Assembly: GCA_003013855.2 (NCBI GenBank)
Contig: PVNU02004155.1
Location: 1,984,001 to 2,048,000, forward strand
Direction of reading: 5' to 3'
Length of the DNA stretch: 64,000 bases
DNA from: Liriodendron chinense
Lineage: Eukaryota; Streptophyta; Magnoliopsida; Magnoliales; Magnoliaceae
The translations under genes and the position numbers were made by a program. The stretch's first letter is position 1. Every line of letters starts with the position of its first letter. The notes under the pieces were generated by a model that saw only the letters and a list, made by a program, of their open reading frames with translations, was not told the origin of the DNA and made no database searches. Shown one piece after another: positions 44,830 through 57,514 of this stretch.

Positions 44830-46185
44830 GGGACTTAGTTGGGTTTGAACTTCAATTCGAACTAATCCAAGCCGAGCTTTATCAAACCAGGGCCAGCATT
44901 CGTGCTGGCTTGGTTTGTGCCCAGCTCTACTTAAGATGTCATGTCAGCGACAGTTATGACTGTGCCTACTCGTGCACACGCGTAAGACCCAATGCAAGGA
45001 ATCTTAAGATTGATGGCGACCCATCATAGCACATGGGGTGCTTAAACATGGTAGATAGCACATGCTATGCTGGATAACGTGTAATACACGAAAGAAATTG
45101 AGGGCCCACTATCTATTGGAAAAAAAAAGTAACCTCAAGATTGATTGCCGAATTTGTCTAAATTGGAAGATTTGCATTGGTGGTTCATTGTCAATGAACA
45201 AATCCTACTTGGACAAGTAGCAGCCATAAGAGTAGAAAATATTTTGTTTTATTTTATTAATGAAATGTTTGCTTCTAACGGTTTTTACCCGAAAATCCCT
45301 CACCAATGCTAGTTTTCTGAAAACATACTTTCAGCTTTCATATTTATCAAAACCTGCCTTTCAGCTTACTAATGAGGGTAAAGCAACACATTTAACCTTA
45401 TTTTGAAAGGAGGTAAAAATGATGACCGATGATAATGAAATAAAGAGTTCTGTTGGCACACATGCGTGTACAATAAGACTCGTGTACAGATGTGCCAGCA
45501 TTGCATGGTGCATATGATCTGAGATCTAATCCATCCATCAGGTTAGTCTAATTCAATTCGTTTATATCTGTGCTGGCGCAGCCCATGTAGTTTAATAGGA
45601 CGCCGCCACATGTCGACACTATTGTGCGAATAGTAGTTGCGCCTTAAGAAATCTCCGTTCCATACTTGTAGTGACACATAGCTTGCCAAAAGCAGTATGG
45701 CTCGAAGCTGTACATAGCCTGCCAAAAGCAATATGGCTTGAAGTGTACACACGTCTGTAGCTGAAATTGAAAGCCCACCTAAGGTAAGGATTAATCTCCA
45801 TACTCAAGTTCTAATTTCTAATTATTATTACTATTATTATTATTATTGGTGGAATTGTGTTGTGGGTTTGGTTTAAATCTGGAGATTTTTATGAAATGAT
45901 GTTGTAGAGTTAAAATTTGGAATTTTCTATAATCGAACCGACTTGGTTCTTACTCGATCTGACTCGATCCCTATGACAGGGTTGGACTCAGATCGGATCA
46001 GACCATGCCATTAACGATTCGGATCAGTTCAGGCTTGGCTGACTCGGTACCGAATCCGATCTGACTCGGTACTGAATCCGATCTAACTCGGTTCAGGCCT
46101 TTTCCTTGGCTGGATCGGATCGGGTCATCCCAAACTCGGTTCGACTCGACTCAATGCCCACCTCTAACGGTAACCATGAAACGAA
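44830..46185. other. Intergenic with AT-rich and GACTCGGT-rich repeats
   Basis: A short inverted pair (GGCACACATGCGTGTAC and GTGTACAGATGTGCC) lies near 45456-45494. ACTCGGT/CCGATCT words are repeated at 45940-46150. (TTA)n near 45827. No gene. Confidence 0.4.
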
Positions 46186-46189
46186 GGCA

Positions 46190-48595
46190 TGCCAGACTCA
46201 CTTGGTCCTCCAAAAATTGGAAGTATGGCACAACCTCAACAGGGTCCACATAAGCCTCATTTAGCACTACGGCCTCAATGGCACCTGCATCAACAATGTC
46301 GTCTAGTTGGTGTTTTAAAACACCATCCCAGGTGGGAGCGAGTGACCAACTCGGTGGTACAATTTCCCTAAGTTACATATGTTATCAACACAATTAAGTG
46401 CAGGTAGTAATAACACCAATTTCCTAATCTAGTTAATTAATGCAGGTATGTCATGATAAACGTGCATGCCCCGAGTCCTAAAAAAGTTGACATTGATGTG
46501 GCTCATCACCCGCAAAAATAATAAACAAAAGCCGATAGTAATGTGACTAGTCATCAAGATTACCCGCGAAAATATGCATGATATGCATGCTTTAATCAAG
46601 CGTTTATTATTCCAATTACATACAGTCGTATTGGCGAAGATAAGATACCATTATTATCTTACGAGTCAAATGAACTGGATCAAGTGGCTTGTCGCCAGTG
46701 CCCCTTAATCAAAATTAGGGCCCATCACCCAAATATCCAATATGAACAATCATTTCAAAGATAAGGGATCAACACCCAAAGATAAAATCAATAAGGTAAG
46801 GGCTCGTCACCCAAATATCTAATACGAAAGTGAATTTGTCATGAGTTTATGTGAACGCCTCGAGACGGCACAAAACATGGATTGAAAGAAATTACGTCCA
46901 CAACAAATGATGTACCACGTCAAGCGAACTAGGTACATCGACATTATGCACCACTAAACGAATCCAATGATTTACACGTCGACCAAGAGGGTCACTACCA
47001 CAAGCACAACATATACAAGGCTTGTCACCTCGACTAATGCTCATAGGTCACTATGGGGAGTCGTCACCCAGCATAGGCTGACAGCTTAAATACGGTGTCA
47101 CATACTACCATGCCTAACCCATGAGTCTTTACTTAGGATTGCACTAATGGCTATAATTGCGACTTCAATATAATGGAAATCGTGGTATTCAAGATTCTAA
47201 AGAGTGTTGTTTAACAGTCAAACATATAAACGATCAGCTCTACATTAGACTGATCTGATTGACCACATGGAACTTCAGCGAAACCGGCATTGGGTGTGAA
47301 ACAACCTATGTAGTTCTAACTACAGTCGGTCGTCCGTGTTCCGCCTCGATCGGCGAAACAAGCCTGTGATAGCCAACCAAAGGCAAGTCGTCACTTACTC
47401 AGACAATTACCAGAGCTTGATCCACACAACAGTGATATATATCATCTGGTAGATGATTTCAAGCATAAAGCAATTTAATACCACACCATGGTAAGCCAAT
47501 TGGATATATGTACAAATCCTTAATCGATCATTCAACCGATTCATATAAATGCAACTTAACAAGCAGCATAGAAGGATTCTAATATCATAATTTCATGTCA
47601 TTTAAATATTTCATCAAGCATGTTGTCACCCAACAGCAAACAACATAAGGGTTATCATAATAAAGCAATTATGAGACTATCAAAAATTGATAAAAGGGAA
47701 CTTAGAAGAAACGGTCCTTACCTTAGAAGGAGATTATGCGATCTACTTGCACCTAAGGTTAGGGATTTTTGAGAAAACTTCAATTCCCTAATCCAATCTA
47801 AGGAAACCCAAATAAGAACAGAGGATCCATTAGTAGATTGCTTAATTGAAAGGTAGAGTGTGTGTCTTACCTCCAACTCCAAGTAGGGGTGGATTTGGTG
47901 AATGAATAGGTAGCTCCTAGGGTGATGTCAAAGTAATCTCTCTCTCTTCTCTAGAACAAGGAGCTCCCGAATCCAACTCCCTCTCTATTTTTCTCTCTTT
48001 CTTTGTCTCTTCCTCTTTCTCTCAAAATCTAGGGCAAATTCGTATAAGGGAAGGGGCTACCCAAAGAAGGATTATTTATAGTCTCAGATGGGTGCTTATT
48101 GGCCCTAAAAACAAAGCTTTTGGTTAAATAACCATATGGTAGGTTGATTTCAGCCTTTGGGAACCACTAAGGAGTGTACAGGTCGATCTAAGCCATATAA
48201 TAGTTGCCCCAAGAGGTGATCTACGCAAATCTATTATCACCTCCCAATTTGGACACCGATCGACAAATATGATTAAGAGATCAGTTCGATGGTTGTCAAT
48301 CATCGATCGAGGTCATGGCTTTAGGGATATTCTTAGAATAATTGTTATAGGTTAATTTGGGATGCCCTGTAGCAGTACGGTCCAAACTACGGGTGATTGT
48401 TACCGACTCTTTGTGCCCAAGCACCCAAGCGCTCGGATTGACCACGTCCGTACTTTACTATCCTTAGTTACTTATTAGACCCAAGCGGTCGGCACTCTTC
48501 AATGGCTTACCAATTTCATCAGACTTGAACGATCGGTATTCCTGACTTCTCGACCTTCCACCTCGGACTTGAATAGTCATCTATTTCTCTCACCT
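46190..48595. repeat. Unclassified retroelement-like repeat
   Basis: The first 230 bases match 6200-6365. The interior has repeated CATCACCC, CGTCACCC and CAACACCC words (about 46500-47650) and a pyrimidine-rich tract at 47935-48030. No domain-bearing frame. It may be the leader or LTR of an unknown LTR element. Confidence 0.4.
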
Positions 48596-49188
48596 ACAAC
48601 CGACCCTTGAGAATTGGAGCCTACCGATTGGTTACATCTGACCAATCATTGTTTCCTAAACGCTGCTCTCCGAGCCACCAAGGCTCAATCGCGTGTTCCG
48701 CAAGTCACGAGATTCACCTTTCTACTAATATGAGAGATATCCGCACCACGCAGATAATTTTGTCAATCCCTTCTAGGCAATCACGTATCTAGTCGTGATC
48801 GTGACCCATCATGCGTAGGAGACAGATCTCGACAGAATCAGAATCCTACTCGAATATGGTAACAATATACATTATAAATATCCCTCAATGCTACGATCAA
48901 AGGTATGCATACAGAAATACTGTGACTCATTCCTCTTTGGTGATTATCCTACATCCACTAACTTAGGCATTGGAGGGCCATCAGCCGGAACCACCGGCAG
49001 CCATCCTAACCCTTGGTGGTGCTTACAAGTTCCAATTCATAGATCTTCCTCATCATTCATCAATCTAACGGCAAAGATTCAAGTTGGTCCCTGATCAATA
49101 TCTGACGACGAGATTTAATGTCAACAGATTGGCGTCCACCGTGGGGCCCGCTTAAAACATCTTTGCTATTCTTCGAAATTACTTCACA

Positions 49189-50765
49189 ATGCCACTAAAG
49201 AGAAATGTGAGGCACGGATCGAAAGCTACCGCTCAAGCAGAATCCGTTCAGAGAGATGGAGATCACAGTATGTCCCAAACCCAAGCTTCTGCAGCACATA
49301 CTCGATCGCGAACAACACGAAGGGAGGCTTCCGCCTTTCCTCCACCTCCACCACGTCCAACAACAGATGATCCCACGTGGAGAAATATCATGGAAGCTGA
49401 CATCCAGAATGTGCGATCGGAGATGATGTGCCTCACTAATATTGCAAATCGGATAGAGCGCCGCCTACCACCCTTGCCTGCCCCACAGCAGGAAGGAGGC
49501 TCCTATCAAAACCAATTAAGTAGCCGTTCTCCATCCATCCAACAGGCTCAACCATCTGTGGGGCCTATCCCACCTCTAGTGGCTCAAAGCCATCAACAAA
49601 CCAACAATACGGGGGGAAGGCTCCCCATCAGTGACCTGCGCCATTCACTGGATGCTCGACGCTGAAATCATATGACAAACGACGTACTAAAAAGGGGCGA
49701 CCACGAACTTTCGAAACCAACAGAAGTTTCTAATACCAGTCGCGCTCCGGACTGGACGAAAGAACTGGAAGATCTGAAGAATAAGTTCGCTGCAATGTAG
49801 TAGTAGCGTGCTTCAGGTATACCAACATCTTTACAGGCTATGATCGATTAAACTGAATTGCCCTTCACAGACAAGATTGTGCAGGACCCCCGGCCCAAGA
49901 ACTTTCGGGTACCCAGTTATATCCCATCCTACAACGGATCAGGGGATCCGATCGAGCACCTCGAAGTCTTCAAGGCCTACATGCAGTTTGAAGGGGTCAG
50001 CCAGGGAATCATGTGCAAAGCATTCTCCCTCACCTTAAAAGGTGCAACCCTTACTTGGTTCCACAACCTGAAGCCAAAGTCCATCAACTCTTTTGCACAA
50101 CTATGCATCATCTTCGAGTCATAGTTCATTGGAAGCCGCACAATGAAGAAAACCACTGCCCGTCTGGCCACTATGAAATAAAAAAGCGAGGAATCTCTGA
50201 AAGAATTCCTAGTCTAATTCACATCTGAGGTAGTTCAAGTCGAAGGATACACCGACAAAGCAGGCCTCCCGGCACTCCTTAATGGAGTACGGAACAAAGA
50301 ATTCAGGTGGGCTCTCGACAAGAACACTCCAAAAACAATGGCCGAATTCCTAGCTAAAGCCCAGAAATATATCAACGCAGAAGAACTAGCAAAGGCTAAG
50401 AAAGAATCTGAAGTCGGGTCAAGTGAGAAAAAGAAAAGGCCTGAGGAAAAAAGGAGAAGGGACGATTGAAGGGACCGTTCCCCTAGAAAATTAGGTCCCC
50501 CTGAAGGGCGATACTCAAAATATACGCCCATCAACACCACGACTGAAATGGCCTCATGCACATCAAGGACAAAAAATACACCACGTGGCCACCCAAGCTA
50601 AAAGCGGATCCCAACATGAGGGACAAGCAAAAATTCTATAAATTTCATCAAGATCACGGTCACTATACCAGAGGCTGCATCTCCCTGAAGGATGAGATTG
50701 AATCTCTTATCCGTCGAGGACACCTCAAATCCTATGTAAAGCGCAACGATCGAAAGCGTGACTGA
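49189..50765 (+). pseudogene. Gypsy gag (Tat-like), broken
   Basis: Frame 49189-49665 is a Gln- and Pro-rich N-terminal region. Frame 49858-50124 holds the capsid core (NFRVPSYIPSYNGSGDPIEH, MQFEGVSQG, then ATLTWFHNL). A third piece includes GVRNKEFRWALDKNTPKTMA, and 50556-50765 contains YKFHQDHGHYTRGCISLKDE, typical of the nucleocapsid side. Stops and frame changes separate them. Confidence 0.75.
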
Positions 50766-50949
50766 TCACCTCGGCAAACAGACAGACTGACGGTAGGAAT
50801 CCACACGTCAAAAGCAAAACTGGCAGGAAGGAAGGACACAACCAAAGCCCTCCGAGCCCACAGGAGAAATCCACACCATTTTCGGTGGGCCAGGAGGAGG
50901 AAGTTATTCTAACAACACAAGGAAAACCCACACAAAGAAAGCCCACGAG

Positions 50950-51795
50950 GCATTCCACACGGAGAGAGCAATAAAACAACCTGATTGGAAGCGGCAACCG
51001 ATCACTTTCTCCGAAGACGATGGTAAGGGAATCCAATCTCCCCACGACGACGCAGTCGTTGTAACTCTAAGAATAGCCAACTACAAGACTTATAGGATCA
51101 TGTTGGACACAGGAAGCTTGGCAGACATCCTATACGCATCAGCCTTCAACGCCATGAATATTTCCAAGAATCGCTTAAAGCCCGTCCAGACCGCATTGGT
51201 AAGGTTCAATGGCGAAACAGTCGAGCCTAAGGGTTGCATTGATCTCTCAGTCATCTTCAGGGAAGCCCCAAACAGGATCAACATGATGATCAACTTCCTG
51301 ATCGTGGATAGGCCTTCGAGCTATAACACCATTCTTGGCCACCCGTTTATGGCAGAACTCAGAGCCTCCATCTCCCCATTATACTTGTGCATAAAATTTT
51401 CTACCCCGGAAGCAGTCGGGACAGTTAGGGGAAGCCAGACGGTTGTCAGAGCTTGCTCTGAGAGGGTACTCAAGAAGAAAAAAAAAAGGGGGGGCAAGCC
51501 AGTTAGCCCGATCGCGACAATAGCATCGCGATTCAGAAGAGTCGAAGGGAAAATAATAATGACTCTAGACCCCAGAGAAGGCGACTCCAAAGGCGGTTCA
51601 CCAGCAGAAGACTTGATCCCAGTAGCATTATCAACCGAAGATCCTTTTAAGCAAGTTTGGATCGGGTCGACACTTGATGAAGGAACCCGAGCTCGTTTCT
51701 CGCAATTCTTGATTGAACATCAAGACGTTTTTGCCTGGTCACATGACGATATGCCCGGAATCGACCCAAACACCATTGACCACAGACTATAGGTG
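50950..51795 (+). pseudogene. Gypsy aspartic protease segment
   Basis: In the 51100-51792 frame, MLDTGSLADILYASAF carries the DTGS active-site motif and YNTILGHPFMAELRA is the conserved C-terminal side of this protease class. The frame ends with DVFAWSHDDMPGIDPNTIDH, the usual lead into reverse transcriptase. Confidence 0.8.
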
Positions 51796-52666
51796 GACCC
51801 AAAGTTCAAACCCGTCCACCAACGACGCCGCGCAGTAAATCAAGAAAGACAGGAAGCAGTGAAAGAAGAAGTAAGTAAGCTCCTGAGAGCAGGATTCATT
51901 GTGGAAGCAACATACCCGGAATGGGTAGCCAATGTGGTACTCGTTAAAAAATCAAATGGGAAGTGGTGAATGTGCATCGACTACACTGACTTGAACAAAG
52001 CCCGCTCGAAGGACAGCTTCCCGACACCCAGAATCGACCAGTTGGTTGACGTCACGGCAGGACATGAGCTCCATAACTTCATGGACGCATACTCGGGCTA
52101 CAATCAGATCACCATGCACCTGCCCGACATGGAGAAGACGTCCTTTATCACCGACCGAGGACTTTACTGTTACAAGGTAATGCCCTTTCAGCCTGAAGAA
52201 TGCGGGTGCCACTTACTAGTGTCTCGTCAACAAGATCTTCGCCGAACAGATAAGGAAAACAATAGAAGTCTACGTCGACGACATGCTAGTAAAGAGCCTA
52301 TAGGAAGAAGATCATCTGACCAATCTTCTGAAACCCTTCCAGATACTTTGACAGCACCAGATGAAATTGAACCCCACCAAATGCGCCTTCGGAGTTTCTT
52401 CAGGAAAATTCCTTGGCTTTATGGTCGGAAGAAGAGGGATTGAGGCGAATCCCAAGAAAATTCAGGCAATCATCGATATGAAGGCACCCAAATCCCTTCG
52501 AGACATTCAACGGCTCGCCGAAAGGGTGGCCTCACTGAGCAAATTCATCTCGCGAGCAAGCGATAAATGTCTGCCCTTCTTCAAATTGCTAAAAGGATCA
52601 GCGAAGACAATGCAGTGGACCGAGGAATATGAGCAAGCATTCGGCCAACTCAAAGAATACATGAGC

Positions 52667-52702
<36 letters not shown>

Positions 52703-52840
52703 ACTATCAAAACCAATTCACAGCGAAACATTGCTCCTTTACCTCGCCGCCTCCCCGACCGCTGGAAGCTCCGCACTTATCAGGGAGGAGGACAAAATCC
52801 AAAAGTTTGTCTATTACATCAGCAAGGCAATAGTTGACGC
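51796..52840 (+). pseudogene. Gypsy reverse transcriptase, frameshifted
   Basis: Segments WVANVVLVKKSNGKW, CIDYTDLNKA, HNFMDAYSGYNQITMHL and the catalytic YVDD (52271-52282) are in order but in at least two frames, with a stop at about 51967 and a frameshift near 52195. A 31-base C run (52669-52699) interrupts the connection domain. Confidence 0.85.
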
Positions 52841-53159
52841 AAAGACCCAATACCCGATCATTCAAAAGCTCACCCTGGCACTCATTACATCTACAAGAAG
52901 ATTGTGGCCGTACTTTCAACCCCATACAATCATGATCCCCACGGATCAACCTCTAGAACAAGTACTGCAAAACCCGGGTGCCTCAGGCAGATTGGCTAAA
53001 TGGCCATCGAGTTGAGCGAGCATGACATCTAGTTTTGTCCTCAGACATCGATCAAAGGACAAGCCGCCACCGACTTCATCGCTGAATTTACCAGCTCGGA
53101 ATCACCCGAGAACGCTGAACCTATCCATTTGCCCGCCCCGTCTATCGACCAGGCACAGT

Positions 53160-53535
53160 GGACACTCTATGTCGACGGATCGGCATCGGGCTAAGGAAGT
53201 GGGGCCGAAATTATTTTGGTATCCCCCGATGACTACAAATTGGAGAATGTGCTCCGCTTCGGTTTCCCAGCAACCAACAACGAAGCCGAGTACGAGGCAC
53301 TTCTCGTCGGGCTACAAATGGCAAAATCCATGTGGGCAAGAAAACTGAAAATTCACAACGATTCACAGCTCGTTGTGAATCAAATTTCTGACGCATACGA
53401 AGCCAAAGACGAAAAGATGATGTTATACAGGGGCCAGACCCATGCCATGTTGAAAGAATTCAAAGAATACGAACTCCTCCAGATCCCGAGAAACCAAAAT
53501 CGGATGGCCGACACCCTCGTCCAACTGGGGGCATC
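53160..53535 (+). pseudogene. Gypsy RNase H domain
   Basis: LYVDGSASG (with a stop at about 53192), NNEAEYEALLVGLQMAKSM and HNDSQLVVNQI give the expected D, E, D acidic residues; RNQNRMADTLVQLG closes the domain. Confidence 0.8.
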
Positions 53536-53738
53536 CTCAGAAAGTAGTGTTGATCGGACTATTCCGGTTGAACATCTTTCTGAGCCAAGCGTTAATCGAA
53601 AACAGACCGTGGAGGCGTTCCTGATCGACCAGTCCCCTTGCTGGATGGACCTGATCGTTCAATATCTCAAGGACGGGCGGCTCCCAGAAGACAAAAAAAG
53701 CCGCTAGGAAATTAAAGTTTTGTGCCCCTAAGTACTTC

Positions 53739-54040
53739 TTGAAAAATGGCATCCTCTATGGGAAAGGATATTCGCTACTACATCTGCAATGCGTCAAGCC
53801 AGAAGAGGCCGATTACACCTTGAAAGAAATCCACAAAGGAATATGTAGGAATCACCTTCCTAGTCAATCGATGGCGTACAAAGCAATCCATCAAGGATAT
53901 TATTGGCCGACAATGAATGCAGACGCCGAAGTATACTCAAAATCATGCAACAAGTGCTAGTGATTCGCCAAAAATACAACGAAAAGCCCCAGAGGACCTA
54001 ACACCGATGACAGGTCCCTGGCCATTTGCACAATGGGAGA
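53739..54040 (+). pseudogene. Gypsy integrase zinc-binding region; catalytic core absent
   Basis: IHKGICRNHLPSQSMAYKAI and YYWPTMNADAEVYSKSCNKC supply the H-H-C-C zinc site. After a stop, another frame reads PEDLTPMTGPWPFAQW, the linker just before the integrase core, and then jumps to unrelated Lys/Thr-rich sequence. The D,D,E core is not found. Confidence 0.75.
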
Positions 54041-54144
54041 TAGAGCAAAGGAGGAAGAACACGAAGACAAGCAGAACGCAAACAACTAAGGAGATTAGGG
54101 TTTTCTCTTCTTCAAGCGAATGTTGCTGTGAGGAGTAACCTATT

Positions 54145-55500
54145 GTACAAGCAACAGGTACATATACATGAGCAATCATCACAACCTTACACGCATCGTT
54201 TCCCCATTCCGTTTCGAATTCGAAAAGGCACGCCGCATTAAATACGAGACGCGCGTCGGACGCACGACCTCCCGAAGAAGGCAAACGGCATGTCGCATTA
54301 AATGATCCGACGCTTTGTATGGAAAGGAAACTTAGGCCTTTTGTCTTTTCCCATATTTTCGTACGGCTACGACTTTTCGAAAATCAGGCCCTAGCGGTTA
54401 AGTATTTATTCAAACGTGAAACTCGGCGTTCACATTTCTAGCTAAAGCAGAAGGAACTCGGGTCAGATTCGAGCGATTATCTCGGCCAACCTGACCCAAC
54501 CAATGCTCGAATTTCATCTCTGATAAAGCGACCACGATCGTCGGTCGGCGTTTTCTACCAACTCAGACATATAACAAAGTAAAGTTTACGTCAACAAAGC
54601 AAAATAATTATCTTATTTCATATGAAGCAATACATTACAGAGACCCGCATGGGGTAGATTACATTTCGAAGATCAAAACCTTCCAGACAAGTTACATTCC
54701 AAAGATCAATGCCTTCTGCAAAACTTGATGATGAACGGAAGATTTTTCGAATGAAAAGGAGCATCAAGAGAGGAAAAAATGAAGAACAATAGAGGGAAAA
54801 AGAGGCTGGACGCCCCCACCATTGACCTCATCTTCATCTTCTTGCCCGAGGGAGCCTCTTTCAGAGTTGCTTTCCGCCCCGAGGAAGGAGATAGGAAGCA
54901 ACTAAGACTCATTCGATGCAAATAGTTGTCAAACCAGAGGCAGATAGTGGCCAAGCGTGGCCACTACCTTATAAGGTGACAACGTCCATTCTTCGGACAT
55001 TAATTCATTTGCAAAGGGCAAAAAACTACAATGGGGGTAGGAAGCAACAAAGACGCTTCTATACAACAATTCCCACACCACATATAGATTTCCGCAAAGC
55101 ATGGACACCATCTTATGAGCATCCTTTAGCAGGATCCCTCACACCCCTAGCACGAGCAGCCAAGCCCTATGTTTATATTTTGTGAAAAAGATATCTCCTC
55201 GAGCAGAAATATCTATGGAAGATGGAAGATCCCTATCCACCCGGAATTTGGGAAGAAACAGAACTAGGTTAATAGAAGCCATGGGAGTTTTCTTGAGGAG
55301 CTTGAGTCAGGAGCAAAGGCTAAGGATCCCAAGTTATAGGACTCATCGTGACTGCTTCGACTCCCAAAGATGCCACACGTCAGCACCTGGTTGGTCACCT
55401 CGCTTCGTCTTTCAAAAACAATAAATGAGGGCAGGAAAACCAGAGCCTGCATTAACACCAGATATGGAAAGAATCCTGCCACGTATTGTACTACCTGAAA
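54145..55500. other. Retroelement 3' debris
   Basis: GCATTAAAT-type words at 54236-54300 resemble 465-495 and may belong to an LTR. No coding domain was recognised. Repeat boundaries are not resolved. Confidence 0.35.
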
Positions 55501-55529
55501 TTACGGTTTTACCGCTAGTGAGATAAGCT

Positions 55530-57350
55530 TGAAGGTATGCTTATGTCCTAGAGGGGGGGTAAATAGGACTTTTTAATTTTTCTTGCAAATTCAAAAGCTC
55601 AATTACATTTATACCATAATTTACCAATTAAGTGCATGTAAATGATAGCAATTGATCACCCAAGATCTAACTCGATTGACAACTTTACTAAGAGAAGTAT
55701 TTCATCAAACAGTTTATATGCATTCTTGTATTAATCATTCAAGGATGGCATATGAGCATTTTGCCAAACAAAAGATGGGCATACAGTTAAACACTTATAA
55801 GATTGATCAACAAGGAACAAAATAGACAAAATGCATTCACCACATTGCACACGATGTATAGTGGTTCGGTTTTCCTACTCCACTCCCGGTTCATGATCTC
55901 AACCTATGAGACCACCGGATTTCACTATAGTTGTGGTTTTAAATCAGGTTAACCATCAACCTTAACATCCTTTGATCAAGGACCGCGTTTACCATCCGCC
56001 GATGGCCCAATCCAGGGACTTGACGAGTTTGGATCTCAAACTCTCACCTATCCTAATCCAAGGACGGTCACGTACACTCCCGCCGGAGTTTCCCAATCCA
56101 TGGAATAGAGATTCAATAAATGGACTCTCAAATACTAAACATACCTAGACGATTGAGCCCCGATTCAGTGCCGTTGATGAGTAGCTTCAGCTTCCATGAA
56201 TGCCTTAGCTCCTCTCCAAGCTCCCATGATCAGCTACCAATGCATATGATGTTCCTAGACTAGTGCCGGGTAGGTGGGAGGAGTTGTTGGGGTTCCTTTT
56301 GCCTATTCAATACAATGGTGATGATAGGAACTACCAACTTGAGTATTCAATGGCTATTGATGACCAAGAGATTCAACAAGATGGGTTAGGTCAGCCATGA
56401 ATACCTTGCTTGAGTTCATTCTTCAAACCGAGCTTTGAATGCTCATTGAAGTGCCATGAATCACTTGGATTGAATGATGAACTCTAAGCAATGATGAGCA
56501 AAAGAAGGATAGATGATGTTCTTAATTGCCCCCTTCAATGCTCTCAATGGGTGTGTAAAGAATACCATTAAAGCCCTCAAGATATGCCTTTATAGACTCC
56601 AAGAATCGGGCTTCAACGGATATAAAACGGCTAGTTGTCGATTGATCTATCAAAGCACCGATTGATCGCAAGAAGTAATTTTTCAGAAAATATGCTTGCT
56701 GAATAGAAATGGCATTGATCAATTGATCGCGCCCGTCCCGGTCGATTGATCGCCCAGGCTGATTGATTGATCGACCGGCCAGCCGATCAATCGCAAATGC
56801 GATTTTTGCAGATATGCTTGCTGTACAGATATTGTTCTGCTGGCCGACCGGTCAAGACCGGTCGGCTGTCCAGTTGTTTTCCCAACAGCAGGGTTGCCGT
56901 TTTTTTATGATATACCTGGCCGACCGGTCAAGACCGGTCGGCTGTCTAGACAGATTATTACAGCAAGCTTGCTGGAGGTTTCTTTGAAGTTCTGGCCGAC
57001 CGGCTATCTGGATATTCTTGTCACAGCAAACTAGCTGGACCAAGTCCTTCAAAACAGCAGCGGGTCTCTTTCAAAGATGAACCAAGAAGTGATTTGGTGC
57101 ATAGGGTCCAATGTTTGGACATATCTTCAATTACGATTCGCACCAGCCATGGACCACAAGTCTGATCAACTTGTGCAAGGGTCGAGAGGGAATGGAATAA
57201 GATAGGTGAGTCATTACGCCATTCTTTGATGTTTTGAGTTTCCTATGGTCGATCTATGTGCAACTTACCTGAGATCTTGTTTCAGCTTGAGCTTGAGCAA
57301 TGGAAGAACATAGTCTTCAAGTCTTTGATCTTCAAATCTTCGACCAGGGC
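55530..57350. repeat. LTR-like repeat with palindromic ACCGGTC and GATCGATC clusters
   Basis: Starts near GTCCTAGAGGGGGGGTAAAT, a phrase common in plant LTR-element flanks. At 56640-56800 TTGATCGA words cluster; at 56844-56870 and 56913-56943 the phrase GCCGACCGGTC, AA, GACCGGTCGGC forms near-perfect short hairpins. The interior has no domain-bearing frame. Confidence 0.4.
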
Positions 57351-57399
57351 TCATTTTTTGGTGGCAAACAGCCATAGTTAGAAAACAAAATACTTTGAG

Positions 57400-57510
57400 C
57401 TTTGGATATGCTTCATTTTTTGGCTCAAGTCCTAAAATTATCTACTAAAATGGATGGACAGAGTGGATCAAATAAATAAATCACAGTGGGCCCCACAGAA
57501 TTTACTCAAA
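57400..57510. mobile_element. Mutator-like MITE, right-end fragment
   Basis: GGATATGCTTCATTTTTTGG, AATGGATGGACAGAGTGG, then CAGTGGGCCCCACAG and AATTTACTCA, the same terminus type as the 12205 copy. Confidence 0.5.
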
Positions 57511-57514
57511 CTTA

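Larger units (their letters stand above)
48600..54140 (+). mobile_element. Decayed Ty3/Gypsy element, Tat-like lineage
   Basis: An LTR-like region ends near 49127 (with TATAAATATCCC at 48873) and is followed by TTGGCGTCCACCGTGGGG, the leader/primer site typical of plant Tat-type Gypsy elements (usually TGGCGCCGTCTGTGGG). Then gag, protease, reverse transcriptase, RNase H and the integrase zinc-binding part follow in order on the plus strand. Many stops and frameshifts break them. The integrase core is missing after about 54040, and no 3' LTR copy was recognised. Confidence 0.8.

Noticed and set aside
45456..45494. Short inverted repeat GGCACACATGCGTGTAC / GTGTACAGATGTGCC as a hairpin gene
   Set aside because: Too short and imperfect to support an RNA gene or element end by itself.
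52507..52776. Minus-strand ORF with a poly-Gly run
   Set aside because: It is the antisense of the C homopolymer in the Gypsy reverse transcriptase region.
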